This document shows positions 32,082-39,109 of a stretch of DNA of 64,000 nucleotides, piece by piece. This DNA is from Pyxidicoccus fallax. Its GTDB lineage: Bacteria; Myxococcota; Myxococcia; Myxococcales; Myxococcaceae. Both the position numbers and the translations under genes were made by a program. How positions within the stretch are numbered: the first letter of the stretch is position 1; every line of letters starts with the position of its first letter. The stretch is from assembly GCF_012933655.1 (NCBI RefSeq), contig NZ_JABBJJ010000006.1, positions 1 to 64,000 of the forward strand, read 5' to 3'. The notes under the pieces are model-generated. The model saw nothing but the letters and a program-made list of their open reading frames with translations, did no database searches and was not told where the DNA came from.

Positions 32082-33698
32082 TCACCGCACCTGCTGGGTG
32101 CGCAGCACGGGCGGGAGGTCCTCGCCCACGGCGCGCCCTTGCAGCGCATCGGTCAGCCGCGGCTTGCTGGCGAGGAAGCGGCGCACCGCCTCGTGCGCAT
32201 CCACGTCCAGGACGCGCGGTTCCTGGACGCCGGGAATCCGGCACACCATGTCGGGGGCATCGCCCTCACGCTCGCAGGCCGTCACGGTGTAGAGGCGGTC
32301 GTCCTCCACCAGATTGTCGCCGACCTCCAAAGCCAGGAGGCGCTGGCCCTTGGGCGCGTCGGCCCGGAAGCGCAGCGTCATTCCCGAGGGGCGCGGCAGC
32401 CATCCACCAAAGCGCTTCTCCGGGTCCTTCGCGAAGACGTTCTCCAGTTCCTGCTCCCAGAAGGCGCGCAGCTGGCGGCCGCTTACCCTGCCCGTCTTCA
32501 GCTTGTTGACGATGGGGAAGAAGTTCCACAGGTCCGCCTCGCGCACCGGCCCGGGCAGCAGCGGCGTGCCGAAACGGAAGCCGTTGGAGAGGCCAATCTC
32601 GGTCCCTCCCGCGGCGCGGATGGCGTCGGCCAGCACGTTGTCGAGCGGGTTCTCCACCACCGCATAGCGCGCGAGCGTCACATCCGTGTGCCCCACCCGC
32701 GCGGCCAGCTTCGCGTCGTGCGGAGCGAGCGCGGCGTCCACCAGCCGGGCCACCCTCGGGTCCTCCGGGAAGCGCGAGGCGGTCAGCTCGATGAGCTCCC
32801 AGCGGCGGTCCACCACCCTGCCCTCCTCCACCCACAAGTCCAGCCGGCCGAGGAAGGAGCCGAAGGCGCCGGGCTCCACCACCCAGGTGCCGGCCGCCTC
32901 AATCGGCGCGTAGGTGCGCTCGTGCGTGTCGCTGGACAGGTGGACGTCCACCCCGGGCACCCTGGCGGCGAGCCCCACCGCCTTGGCGAGCCCCACGTGC
33001 GTCATCAGCAGCACCACCTGGGCGCCCTCGCGCTCGCGCACCTCCTTCACGAGCGCCGGCAGCGCCTCCGGGCCGTCGTAGCGCAGGCCCTGGCTGTAGC
33101 CGGGAGGCTGGCGGCGCGGGACGTCCGGGTCCGTGAAGCCGACGACGGCCACCTTCACCCCGCCCACCTCCTTCGTGAAGTACGGCGGGAAGAGCCGCTC
33201 CCCGCTCGCCGCGTCGCGCAGGTTGGCGGCGAAGAGCGGGTGCTTCAGCTCGCGGGCGCGCTGGCGCAGCACCTTGGGGCCGTACACCACCTCCCAGTTG
33301 CCGGGCACCGCGGCATCCAGCCCGAGCGCGTTGAGCGGATCGATGAGGGCGCCGCCCTCGGTGAGCGCCGCCGCGCCCGAGCCCTGAAGGGTGTCTCCGG
33401 CATCGAGCACGAGCACGTCACCGCCGCGCTCGGCGCGAATCCGCTGGATGGCGGCGGCCACGCGGGCGAAGCCGCCGGCCTCTTCGATGCGCTCCTTCCC
33501 CTCGTGCCAGAACAGCTCGGGATGGGCGCGCAACTGCGCGTGCAGGTCCGCCACGTAGAGAACCGTGAGCTGCTTGCGCTGGGGCGCGGGAGCGCTGGCG
33601 TCCAGCGGGATGATGGAACCCGGTCGCGGCGGGGTACAGCCTGAGCCCAGGCCGCCCAGCGCGAACAGCGCGCCGAGCAGGGCGAGGAGACGCATCAT
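32082..33698 (-). CDS. SoxB-like metallophosphoesterase (5'-nucleotidase superfamily) lipoprotein
   Basis: 538 residues. Lipobox GSGC near residue 21. The N-terminal calcineurin-like domain has DLHAQ, GDTLQGS, and PGNWEVVYG where UshA-type nucleotidases have GNHE; a Trp here is what SoxB proteins show (GHWEFTYG). Then come LMTHVG and SSDTHE as late metal ligands. The C-terminal 5'-nucleotidase domain (about 325-520) has NPLDNVLADAIRAA and SNGFRFGTPL. SoxB cleaves sulfate from the SoxY carrier in thiosulfate oxidation, but no SoxYZ, SoxA or SoxX is present here, so the substrate remains open. The ATG at 33698 has AAGGTG 7 bases upstream and is served by an ECF-type promoter. Confidence 0.82.
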   Translation of the reverse strand: MMRLLALLGALFALGGLGSGCTPPRPGSIIPLDASAPAPQRKQLTVLYVADLHAQLRAHPELFWHEGKERIEEAGGFARVAAAIQRIRAERGGDVLVLDAGDTLQGSGAAALTEGGALIDPLNALGLDAAVPGNWEVVYGPKVLRQRARELKHPLFAANLRDAASGERLFPPYFTKEVGGVKVAVVGFTDPDVPRRQPPGYSQGLRYDGPEALPALVKEVREREGAQVVLLMTHVGLAKAVGLAARVPGVDVHLSSDTHERTYAPIEAAGTWVVEPGAFGSFLGRLDLWVEEGRVVDRRWELIELTASRFPEDPRVARLVDAALAPHDAKLAARVGHTDVTLARYAVVENPLDNVLADAIRAAGGTEIGLSNGFRFGTPLLPGPVREADLWNFFPIVNKLKTGRVSGRQLRAFWEQELENVFAKDPEKRFGGWLPRPSGMTLRFRADAPKGQRLLALEVGDNLVEDDRLYTVTACEREGDAPDMVCRIPGVQEPRVLDVDAHEAVRRFLASKPRLTDALQGRAVGEDLPPVLRTQQVR

Positions 33699-33733
33699 CG
33701 TGGAGCACCTTGAGTGAGAGGGACAGCAGAGAG

Positions 33734-33761
33734 GACACGAGCAGGACCGCGTCGAGTTCCC
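33734..33761 (-). promoter_or_regulatory. ECF-type promoter P4 (SoxB-like/YeiH/DsrE unit)
   Basis: Reading leftward: CGGGAACT as -35, then 15 bases, then CGTGTC as -10. The -10 ends 35 bases before the SoxB-like start codon, leaving a short leader with a Shine-Dalgarno. It is one of four copies with identical boxes and spacing. Confidence 0.8.
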
Positions 33762-33867
33762 GTGCGCGGCCACGAGCGGCCGCGTCAGCAGCGCGCGGCG
33801 CGGGGCTTGCGCCCGCCTGGCCAGTCCTCGTGCTCGCGGGCGAGGTGCGGACGCGGCGGGTGGTCCG

Positions 33868-34209
33868 TCACTCCCAGGCCGACATGGGGCCGAGGTTGAA
33901 GACGTCCTGGAAGCCACGCTCCTTCAGGAGGCGCTCGGCCCGGCTGCTGCGCGCGCCACTGCGGCAGTAAACGATGAGGGGCTTGTCCGGCGAGCCGAGC
34001 TCGGAGAACCGCCGGGGCAGCTCATCCACGGGGATGTTCAACGCACCTGGCAGGTGCCCGGCGGCGAACTCCTCCGGAGTGCGGACATCCACCAGCATGG
34101 CGCCTGCCGCCATCCGCTGGTGGGCCTCGGCCCCAACCGACTGCTGGCGCGTGCAGGAGACGAGGAACAGACCGACAGACAGGGCTGAGACGACGAGGAC
34201 GGCCTTCAT
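33868..34209 (-). CDS. Rhodanese-domain lipoprotein
   Basis: 113 residues. Lipobox LVSC with Cys19 as the lipidated residue. The single rhodanese domain shows DVRTPEEFAAGHLPGALNIP (split between residues 41 and 60) and the active-site loop CRSGARSS with Cys82. The protein should carry persulfide sulfur or transfer sulfane sulfur outside the cytoplasm. It follows the CcdA-thioredoxin gene after 140 bases on the same strand, and no ECF-type promoter was found in that gap, so it probably depends on read-through from it. The adjacent SoxB-like unit has its own promoter. Confidence 0.85.
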   Translation of the reverse strand: MKAVLVVSALSVGLFLVSCTRQQSVGAEAHQRMAAGAMLVDVRTPEEFAAGHLPGALNIPVDELPRRFSELGSPDKPLIVYCRSGARSSRAERLLKERGFQDVFNLGPMSAWE

Positions 34210-34349
34210 GGCGCGGCTCCATTGGATTCCGGAGGCCCACGGGCCGCCGGAGGAAGAGGTACCGCCGGGTGAGAGCCGCGAGGACGGACAGAGGATTCAG
34301 CGGCATCGGTGCATGGCCGCCATGTCTCCTCTCCGGCTCGAAGCGGAGC

Positions 34350-35576
34350 TCAGGAGCCCGCGCCACCGTCGCTCGCTGACGGAAAACCCGAAGCACCCGA
34401 AGGGAGGAGCCCGGCACAGCGGGTTCCCGCGATGGACTCGAGCCCCTCGCGGAGCGACGTCAGGGACTGCTCACCCACGCGGCGCGCCACCTCCTGGCCA
34501 GCGCCGTCCAGGAAGAGGAACGTGGGAACGCCGCGGATGCCGTGGCGGGCGGCGGCCTGCCGTCCCTCGGGCGTCCCGACATCGAGGCGAAGGACGTCGA
34601 CGCCCTCTCCCGCGCAATGCTGCTCGGCCAGGGCCACCACGGGCTCCATCCGCTGGCACACGGGGCAGCTGTGGCTCACGAACTCCACCATCGTCGGGCG
34701 CTTGAGCCGCTCCAGCACGGAGGGGCCGCCGGTGGCCGGGACGAAGCCCGCCTCCGGGAGCGCGCACGCGCCCTCTCCTCCCCCTTCGGAGGTACACGCC
34801 GCCTCCGATGAGGCTGTCGAGGTGGCGGGCGAGGACGGGCCGTTGACCTCCGCCACGGCGGCGGGAACATCCACCGCCTCCGGCGACGGCACGAGCATCC
34901 CCAGCGAGTCGGTGAAGAGCAGCACACCCAGCCCGGCGAGCAGCACGCCCGTGGCCACCTCAACCTTGCGCAGGTGCCGCTTCGCCCGCTCCATCCACCT
35001 CAGCGCCAGCGGTGCGGCGGCGGCCACGAGCAGCAGCGGAACGGACAGGCCCGCCGCATAGGTGCCGAGGTAGAGCGCTCCCATGGCGGGCTCCGACGTG
35101 GAGGAGGCGGTATAGGTGAGCACCGCGCCGAGCACCGGCCCGATGCACGGCGTCCACCCCAGCGCGAAGGCGGCCCCGAAGAGGAAGCCGCCCACGAGGC
35201 TGCCACCGCGCCGCACCCGCCCGAGCAGGGGCCGCGCCTCCCCATCCAGCCAGGGAATCCGGATGAGCCCGAGCTGCTTGAGTCCCAGCAGGAAGAGCGC
35301 GAGCCCGCCGAACTGGAGGAGCCCGCTCCGGTACTCCGAGAGCGCTCCACCCACGGCGGTGGCCGCCATCCCGAGCGCGACGAACACGGTGCCGAGCCCC
35401 AGCGAGAACGCCAGCGCCACGCCCCACGGCCGCCGCACACCCCTGCCCGCCTCCCGCAGCTGCGTCAGGGACACGCCCGCGAGGAAGGACAGGTAGAGCG
35501 GGACGAGCGGAAGGACGCAGGGCGACAGGAACGTCAGCAGGCCCGCGAGGAAGATGCCGGGGAGGCCGAAACTCAT
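34350..35576 (-). CDS. CcdA/DsbD-like membrane protein fused to a thioredoxin domain
   Basis: 408 residues. The N-terminal part (about 1-225) is a six- or seven-TM CcdA-type reductant conduit with the key cysteines Cys20 (LSPCVLPL) and Cys144 (WTPCIGPV). A Pro/Ser/Thr-rich linker (about 230-285) contains two extra Cys (261, 271). The C-terminal domain (about 287-385) is a thioredoxin with CPVC (304-307) and cis-Pro351. It should move electrons from cytoplasmic thioredoxin across the membrane to periplasmic thiols, here probably for sulfur proteins of the island. The ATG at 35576 lies only 9 bases after a -10 box (35586-35591), so the mRNA is probably leaderless or nearly so. Confidence 0.9.
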   Translation of the reverse strand: MSFGLPGIFLAGLLTFLSPCVLPLVPLYLSFLAGVSLTQLREAGRGVRRPWGVALAFSLGLGTVFVALGMAATAVGGALSEYRSGLLQFGGLALFLLGLKQLGLIRIPWLDGEARPLLGRVRRGGSLVGGFLFGAAFALGWTPCIGPVLGAVLTYTASSTSEPAMGALYLGTYAAGLSVPLLLVAAAAPLALRWMERAKRHLRKVEVATGVLLAGLGVLLFTDSLGMLVPSPEAVDVPAAVAEVNGPSSPATSTASSEAACTSEGGGEGACALPEAGFVPATGGPSVLERLKRPTMVEFVSHSCPVCQRMEPVVALAEQHCAGEGVDVLRLDVGTPEGRQAAARHGIRGVPTFLFLDGAGQEVARRVGEQSLTSLREGLESIAGTRCAGLLPSGASGFPSASDGGAGS

Positions 35577-35585
35577 ACCCCCGGG

Positions 35586-35613
35586 GACACGACCCGGAAC
35601 CTCGAAAGTTCCC
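35586..35613 (-). promoter_or_regulatory. ECF-type promoter P2 (CcdA-thioredoxin gene)
   Basis: Reading leftward: CGGGAACT, 15 bases, CGTGTC. It fits in the 49-base gap between the anti-sigma gene stop and the CcdA-thioredoxin start. The -10 box ends 9 bases before the start codon, predicting an almost leaderless mRNA. Confidence 0.85.
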
Positions 35614-35625
35614 GGCCGAGCGCCA

Positions 35626-36387
35626 TCAAGGACTCAGACGGGCCAGGGCGTCGACGAGCACCGACGTCTCCAGCTCGGAGACGGCCAGCGCGGCCTGCCC
35701 GCCCCCACGCGGCGCCACGCAGATGCGCTCACCGACAGGCCCCTGCGTGCAGCGCGTCTCCTCTCTGGCGAAGCTCGCCGCCTCTCGCGCCGCGGTCGAG
35801 CCCGGCGGCGGCAGGAAGAGCGTCATCGCCTTGCCTCCCTCGTGCCGGTACAGCAGCGAGGCGGAGAGCTGGCCATGCAACCGGCAGCGGCGGGCACCCA
35901 GCAGCGTCGCGCCGGGCACCACCGGCACCTGCACCGCATAGCCCACCTCCCGCTCCACCCACGCCTTCACCGCGGCCGGGTCCGAGGACTCGAACTCGCA
36001 GGGAGCGGTGCGCGAGAAGGCCTTGAGGTGATGCCGCTCGAGGTCCATGGCCAGCGCGTCATTCATGCCGCTCGGCCACGACGCCCAGAGGACGCCCACG
36101 GACGCGAGCGCCGCGGCCAGCCCCGCCGTCCACCGCCGCCGCCGGAAGATGGGGCGGGCGCGCGGAGCCAGCCGGGAGACACGCTCCGTCAGCTCGGGCG
36201 GCACGTGCGTCTCCGTGGCGGCCTGGGCCTTCAGCGACTCGCCGAGCGAGGCATAGCGGGCCGCCTCCCGGGCACAGCCCACGCATCGCGACAGGTGCTG
36301 CTCCACGGCCTGCCCCTCGTGAGCCTGGACCTCTCCGTCGAACCACGCGGAGAGACGCTCCTGCCACTCCGGGCTACAGGCTTCCAT
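35626..36387 (-). CDS. Zinc-finger (ZAS) anti-sigma factor
   Basis: 253 residues. The ZAS motif is H31-x3-C35-x2-C38 (HLSRCVGC), preceded by WFDGEVQAHE, as in RsrA/ChrR-type anti-sigma factors. One membrane segment lies at about 86-105. The outer domain (about 106-253) is not a known sensor I can name; it carries four cysteines (130, 168, 213, 223), which could respond to thiol-reactive or sulfur compounds. The gene overlaps the ECF sigma gene by 14 bases and shares its promoter. It should hold the sigma factor at the membrane until a signal arrives. Confidence 0.85.
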   Translation of the reverse strand: MEACSPEWQERLSAWFDGEVQAHEGQAVEQHLSRCVGCAREAARYASLGESLKAQAATETHVPPELTERVSRLAPRARPIFRRRRWTAGLAAALASVGVLWASWPSGMNDALAMDLERHHLKAFSRTAPCEFESSDPAAVKAWVEREVGYAVQVPVVPGATLLGARRCRLHGQLSASLLYRHEGGKAMTLFLPPPGSTAAREAASFAREETRCTQGPVGERICVAPRGGGQAALAVSELETSVLVDALARLSP

Positions 36388-36895
36388 GTGCCTTCTCCTT
36401 CTCGAGGAAGTCGAGCATCGCCACCCGGGCCCGCGCGAGGCGCGAGCGCACGGTGCCCACCGGGCACCCCTGCACCTGGGCGATCTCCTCGTAGCTCAGC
36501 TCTTCGACTTCACGCAGCCACAGCGCGTCACGCCACTCGGGGGCCAGCGACTCCAGCGCCGCCTTCATGCTCGAGCTGAGCGTATGGGCGTGCAGTTCCG
36601 CCTCCAGGTCCGCGGAAGGCTCGGCGGCGCCCTCCTTCCCCAGACCGCCCTCCAGCACCTCCAGCCGGGGGCGCAGGCCCCGGCGAGAGTTGAGGAAGAC
36701 GGTGCGCTGCACGGCGAGCAGCCATCCTTTGAGCCGCTCCGGGTCGCGCAGCTCGTCGCGCCGCTCCAGCGCGCGCGCCACCGTCTCCTGCACGAGGTCA
36801 TCCGCCTCGGCGGTGCTGCCCGTCAGCCGGCGGCCCATCCGTCGGAGAGCTGGCAAGTGCTCCAGGGCACGTTCGATGAAGGCTCGGGCGTTCAC
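36374..36895 (-). CDS. ECF sigma factor (RNA polymerase sigma-70 family)
   Basis: 173 residues from the GTG at 36895. Region 2 includes RMGRRLTGSTAEADDLVQETVARAL (split) with the core-binding helix, and RLKGWLLAVQRTVFLNSRR for -10 melting. Region 4 is SLAPEWRDALWLREVEELSYEEIAQ and CPVGTVRSRLARARV for -35 binding. A longer frame starting at GTG 36910 is unlikely, because that codon lies inside the -10 box CGTGTC of the promoter at 36906-36933. The GTG at 36895 lies 10 bases after that box, a spacing like that of the CcdA gene. The sigma factor probably recognises CGGGAACT-N15-CGTGTC and activates itself and the flanking sulfur genes. Confidence 0.88.
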   Translation of the reverse strand: MNARAFIERALEHLPALRRMGRRLTGSTAEADDLVQETVARALERRDELRDPERLKGWLLAVQRTVFLNSRRGLRPRLEVLEGGLGKEGAAEPSADLEAELHAHTLSSSMKAALESLAPEWRDALWLREVEELSYEEIAQVQGCPVGTVRSRLARARVAMLDFLEKEKAHGSL

Positions 36896-36905
36896 GTTTC
36901 CCCAA

Positions 36906-36933
36906 GACACGGCGATGGCGGCGAAAAGTTCCC
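36906..36933 (-). promoter_or_regulatory. ECF-type promoter P1 (sigma/anti-sigma operon)
   Basis: Reading leftward: CGGGAACT, 15 bases, CGTGTC. It lies between the downstream end of a YeeE gene (36953) and the sigma gene, so the sigma factor most likely controls its own operon. Confidence 0.85.
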
Positions 36934-36952
36934 GGAGCGGAACGCCAGGGGG

Positions 36953-37414
36953 CTAGGGAGCAGGCGTCGGGCCCAGGTTCGGAGTCCCCACGCTCGCGCT
37001 CGGTCGCGCTTGCAGCACCTGGGCGAGGTACATGCCGGCGAACATGGCGGGCACGAAGACAAGCAACTGCGTCGCGCCGGTGGCGAGCGAGGTGAGCGCG
37101 GGACCGGGGCAGTAGCCGCCGAGCCCCCACCCTACGCCAAAGAGGCCCGCGCCCACGAGGAGCTTGCGGTCCACCCCGCTGGCGGAGAGGGAGGGGAACT
37201 TCGGGGCGAACAGGGGCCGCTCGCGCTTGTGGATGAGGGGCCGCAGCGCCGCGTGCACGGCGATGGCGCCGCCCATCACGAAGGCGAGCCGGTCATCCCA
37301 GTCACCGGCGATGTCGAGGAAGCCGATGACGTTGGCCGGGTTCGTCATGCCGCTGATGCCCAGGCCGATGGCGAAGAGGAGGCCGCTGAGAAACGCGCTG
37401 AGGTTGGAACGCAT
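36953..37414 (-). CDS. YeeE/YedE family half-transporter
   Basis: 153 residues with four hydrophobic segments. The thiosulfate-channel signature is partly present: [16 protein letters not shown] near 20-34 and [12 protein letters not shown] (Cys102). It corresponds to the second half of the full-length YeeE/TsuA thiosulfate transporter, in which conserved cysteines hand the ion through the membrane. The partner half is encoded 12 bases upstream, so the two probably form one complex. It is the second gene of the unit behind promoter P3. Confidence 0.88.
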   Translation of the reverse strand: MRSNLSAFLSGLLFAIGLGISGMTNPANVIGFLDIAGDWDDRLAFVMGGAIAVHAALRPLIHKRERPLFAPKFPSLSASGVDRKLLVGAGLFGVGWGLGGYCPGPALTSLATGATQLLVFVPAMFAGMYLAQVLQARPSASVGTPNLGPTPAP

Positions 37415-37426
37415 GGGGAGCCCTCT

Positions 37427-37852
37427 CTAGAAGACGTGGCGGACCAGGAAGACGGTGAGGACACCGGCGGCCATGAAGGTGAGCGTGGCCGCGATGGAGC
37501 GGGCCGAGCCCCGGCTGATGCCGCAGACGCCATGCCCACTGGTGCAGCCGTTGCCCAGCCGCGAGCCGAGACCCACCAGCAGGCCTGCCACCACCAACAG
37601 GGCCGCTCCGCCCGAACCCAGGGACGCCGGGGCCGCGAAGGACTCGGGGCGCAGCCACGCGAGCAGCATGCCGCCGGCGAGCAGCCCGCCGAAGAAGAGC
37701 ACGCGCCAGGCGACGTCGCCGCGGACGGGCGCCAGCAGCGAACCCACGACACCGCTGATGCCGGCCACCCGGCCATTGGCCAGCAGGAGAAACGAGGCAC
37801 TCAGTCCGATGAGCGCCCCGCCCAGGAGAGGCGGGAGAATGGAAGAAGTCAT
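37427..37852 (-). CDS. YeeE/YedE family half-transporter
   Basis: 141 residues with four hydrophobic segments. The hallmark [15 protein letters not shown] (about 101-114) supplies Cys103 and Cys110, matching the first half of YeeE-type thiosulfate importers. It is followed after 12 bases by the second half. Together they should import thiosulfate or a related sulfur compound. The ECF-type promoter P3 lies about 98 bases upstream, so a leader of roughly 90 bases without clear Shine-Dalgarno precedes the start at 37852. Confidence 0.88.
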   Translation of the reverse strand: MTSSILPPLLGGALIGLSASFLLLANGRVAGISGVVGSLLAPVRGDVAWRVLFFGGLLAGGMLLAWLRPESFAAPASLGSGGAALLVVAGLLVGLGSRLGNGCTSGHGVCGISRGSARSIAATLTFMAAGVLTVFLVRHVF

Positions 37853-37949
37853 GTTCGTCTAGAGCCAGATTCCAGGAGGAGGATTCGCCCGCTCAGCACA
37901 GGGCGAAGCGTGAGAGCCACGGAGTGCTCCAGAGGATTCACGGCGGACA

Positions 37950-37977
37950 GACACGACCGGCCCCGTCTCGAGTTCCC
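37950..37977 (-). promoter_or_regulatory. ECF-type promoter P3 (YeeE pair)
   Basis: Reading leftward: CGGGAACT, 15 bases, CGTGTC. It sits in the 269-base region between the YeeE pair and the divergent persulfide dioxygenase gene. The leader to the first YeeE gene would be about 90 bases. Confidence 0.8.
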
Positions 37978-38121
37978 GGGCCGTGCCCTCAGCCCGCGAA
38001 GCCCCTGGGACAAGGCGGCGGGCCCCTGCTCCCCTGCTCGTTCGTGATGCGCCAGGTGCGAGGCGGAAGGCCCTGAATCCTTTTTTCGGCCCTCCGGCTC
38101 TCATGGGCAGGAGGTTTCGAC

Positions 38122-38823
38122 ATGATTTTCCGCCAGCTTTTCGATTCCGAGTCCTCGACGTACACCTACCTCATCGGTGACGAGGCCACGCGCCAGGCCG
38201 TCCTCATCGACCCGGTGCTGGAGCAGGTCGACCGCGACCTGCAACTGGTGAGCGAGCTGGACCTCACGCTCACCCACGTCTTCGACACCCACGTGCACGC
38301 CGACCACGTCACGGCCTCGGGCGTGCTGCGCGAGCGTACGCAGTGCAAGGTGGTGGGAGGGGTGGGAGGCGCCGCCTGTGCCAACATCCAGGTGCGCCAC
38401 GGGGACGAGGTTCGCATCGGCCAGCTCGTCTTCCAGGTGCTCGCCACCCCGGGACACACGGACGACAGCGTCAGCTACCTTCTCGGCGACCGCGTCTTCA
38501 CCGGGGACGCCCTGCTCGTGCGCGGCAACGGCCGCACCGACTTCCAGAACGGCAACGCGGCCCAGCTCCATGACTCCATTACCCGCGTCCTCTTCAGCTT
38601 GACGGACTCGACGCTCGTCTACCCCGGCCACGACTACAAGGGCCGCACCGCGACGAGCATCGCCGAGGAGAAGCGCCACAACCCGCGCCTCTCCGGTAGG
38701 AGCCGGGAGGAGTTCATCCACATCATGGCGAACCTCAACCTGCCCAGGCCCAGGAAGATTGACCTCGCCGTCCCCGCCAACCGCGACTGCGGACACGTGG
38801 TGCCGTCACCGCAGGGAGCCTGA
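38122..38823 (+). CDS. ETHE1-like persulfide dioxygenase (metallo-beta-lactamase fold)
   Basis: 233 residues. The metal-site motif is THVHADH (56-62), followed by TPGHTDDSVSYLL and GDALLVRGNGRTDFQNG. The ending YPGHDYKG is the ETHE1 signature that separates these mononuclear iron persulfide dioxygenases from glyoxalase II. The enzyme oxidises glutathione persulfide or a similar persulfide to sulfite in the cytoplasm. The start is fixed by a perfect AGGAGG 7 bases upstream of ATG 38122. It is divergent from the YeeE pair, and no CGGGAACT/CGTGTC promoter was found on its strand. A weak copy points at it from downstream. Confidence 0.9.
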   Translation: MIFRQLFDSESSTYTYLIGDEATRQAVLIDPVLEQVDRDLQLVSELDLTLTHVFDTHVHADHVTASGVLRERTQCKVVGGVGGAACANIQVRHGDEVRIGQLVFQVLATPGHTDDSVSYLLGDRVFTGDALLVRGNGRTDFQNGNAAQLHDSITRVLFSLTDSTLVYPGHDYKGRTATSIAEEKRHNPRLSGRSREEFIHIMANLNLPRPRKIDLAVPANRDCGHVVPSPQGA

Positions 38824-38958
38824 GCGCCCTGCCCTGGCACACACGTTGAAGTCCTTCGAGATTCGAGGAGGAGCCTCCGACTGGGCTGCGCACGTTCGCG
38901 CGGACCGCCAGGAGGTCGTGGCGTCCCTCTGGAGAGGGGGCCCCACAGGGTCAACCCG

Positions 38959-38986
38959 CTCACGGACGCGAGCGGCCCGAGTTCCC
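38959..38986 (-). promoter_or_regulatory. Possible degenerate ECF-type promoter P5 (antisense to dioxygenase)
   Basis: Reading leftward: GGGAACT, 15 bases, CGTGAG. The -35 and spacing match the other four copies; the -10 matches 4 of 6. It would be transcribed into the 3' end of the persulfide dioxygenase gene. It could drive an antisense RNA, be a relic, or be chance. Confidence 0.3.
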
Positions 38987-39069
38987 CGGTCTCGCACCCG
39001 GCGGCTTCCATGTCCCGCCAGGCACCGGCGGCTCCCACTTCCCGGACCACCGGGAAGTCTGGCAGGGGG

Positions 39070-39097
39070 ACGGGCACCTCGCTGAGCAGGTGCCCGT
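39070..39097 (-). terminator. Terminator hairpin after Cys-repeat metalloprotease
   Basis: Perfect 10-base arms ACGGGCACCT/AGGTGCCCGT with an 8-base loop, 12 bases after the protease stop on the reverse strand. Confidence 0.6.
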
Positions 39098-39109
39098 GCC
39101 CGGCCTGCT

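Noticed and set aside
36896-36910. GTG at 36910 as the sigma factor start
   Set aside because: It is inside the -10 box of the sigma operon promoter and would not be transcribed.
38070-38098. T6 run after a weak stem as a possible intrinsic terminator upstream of the persulfide dioxygenase
   Set aside because: The Ts lie in the loop of the only plausible stem rather than after it, and no gene ends there.
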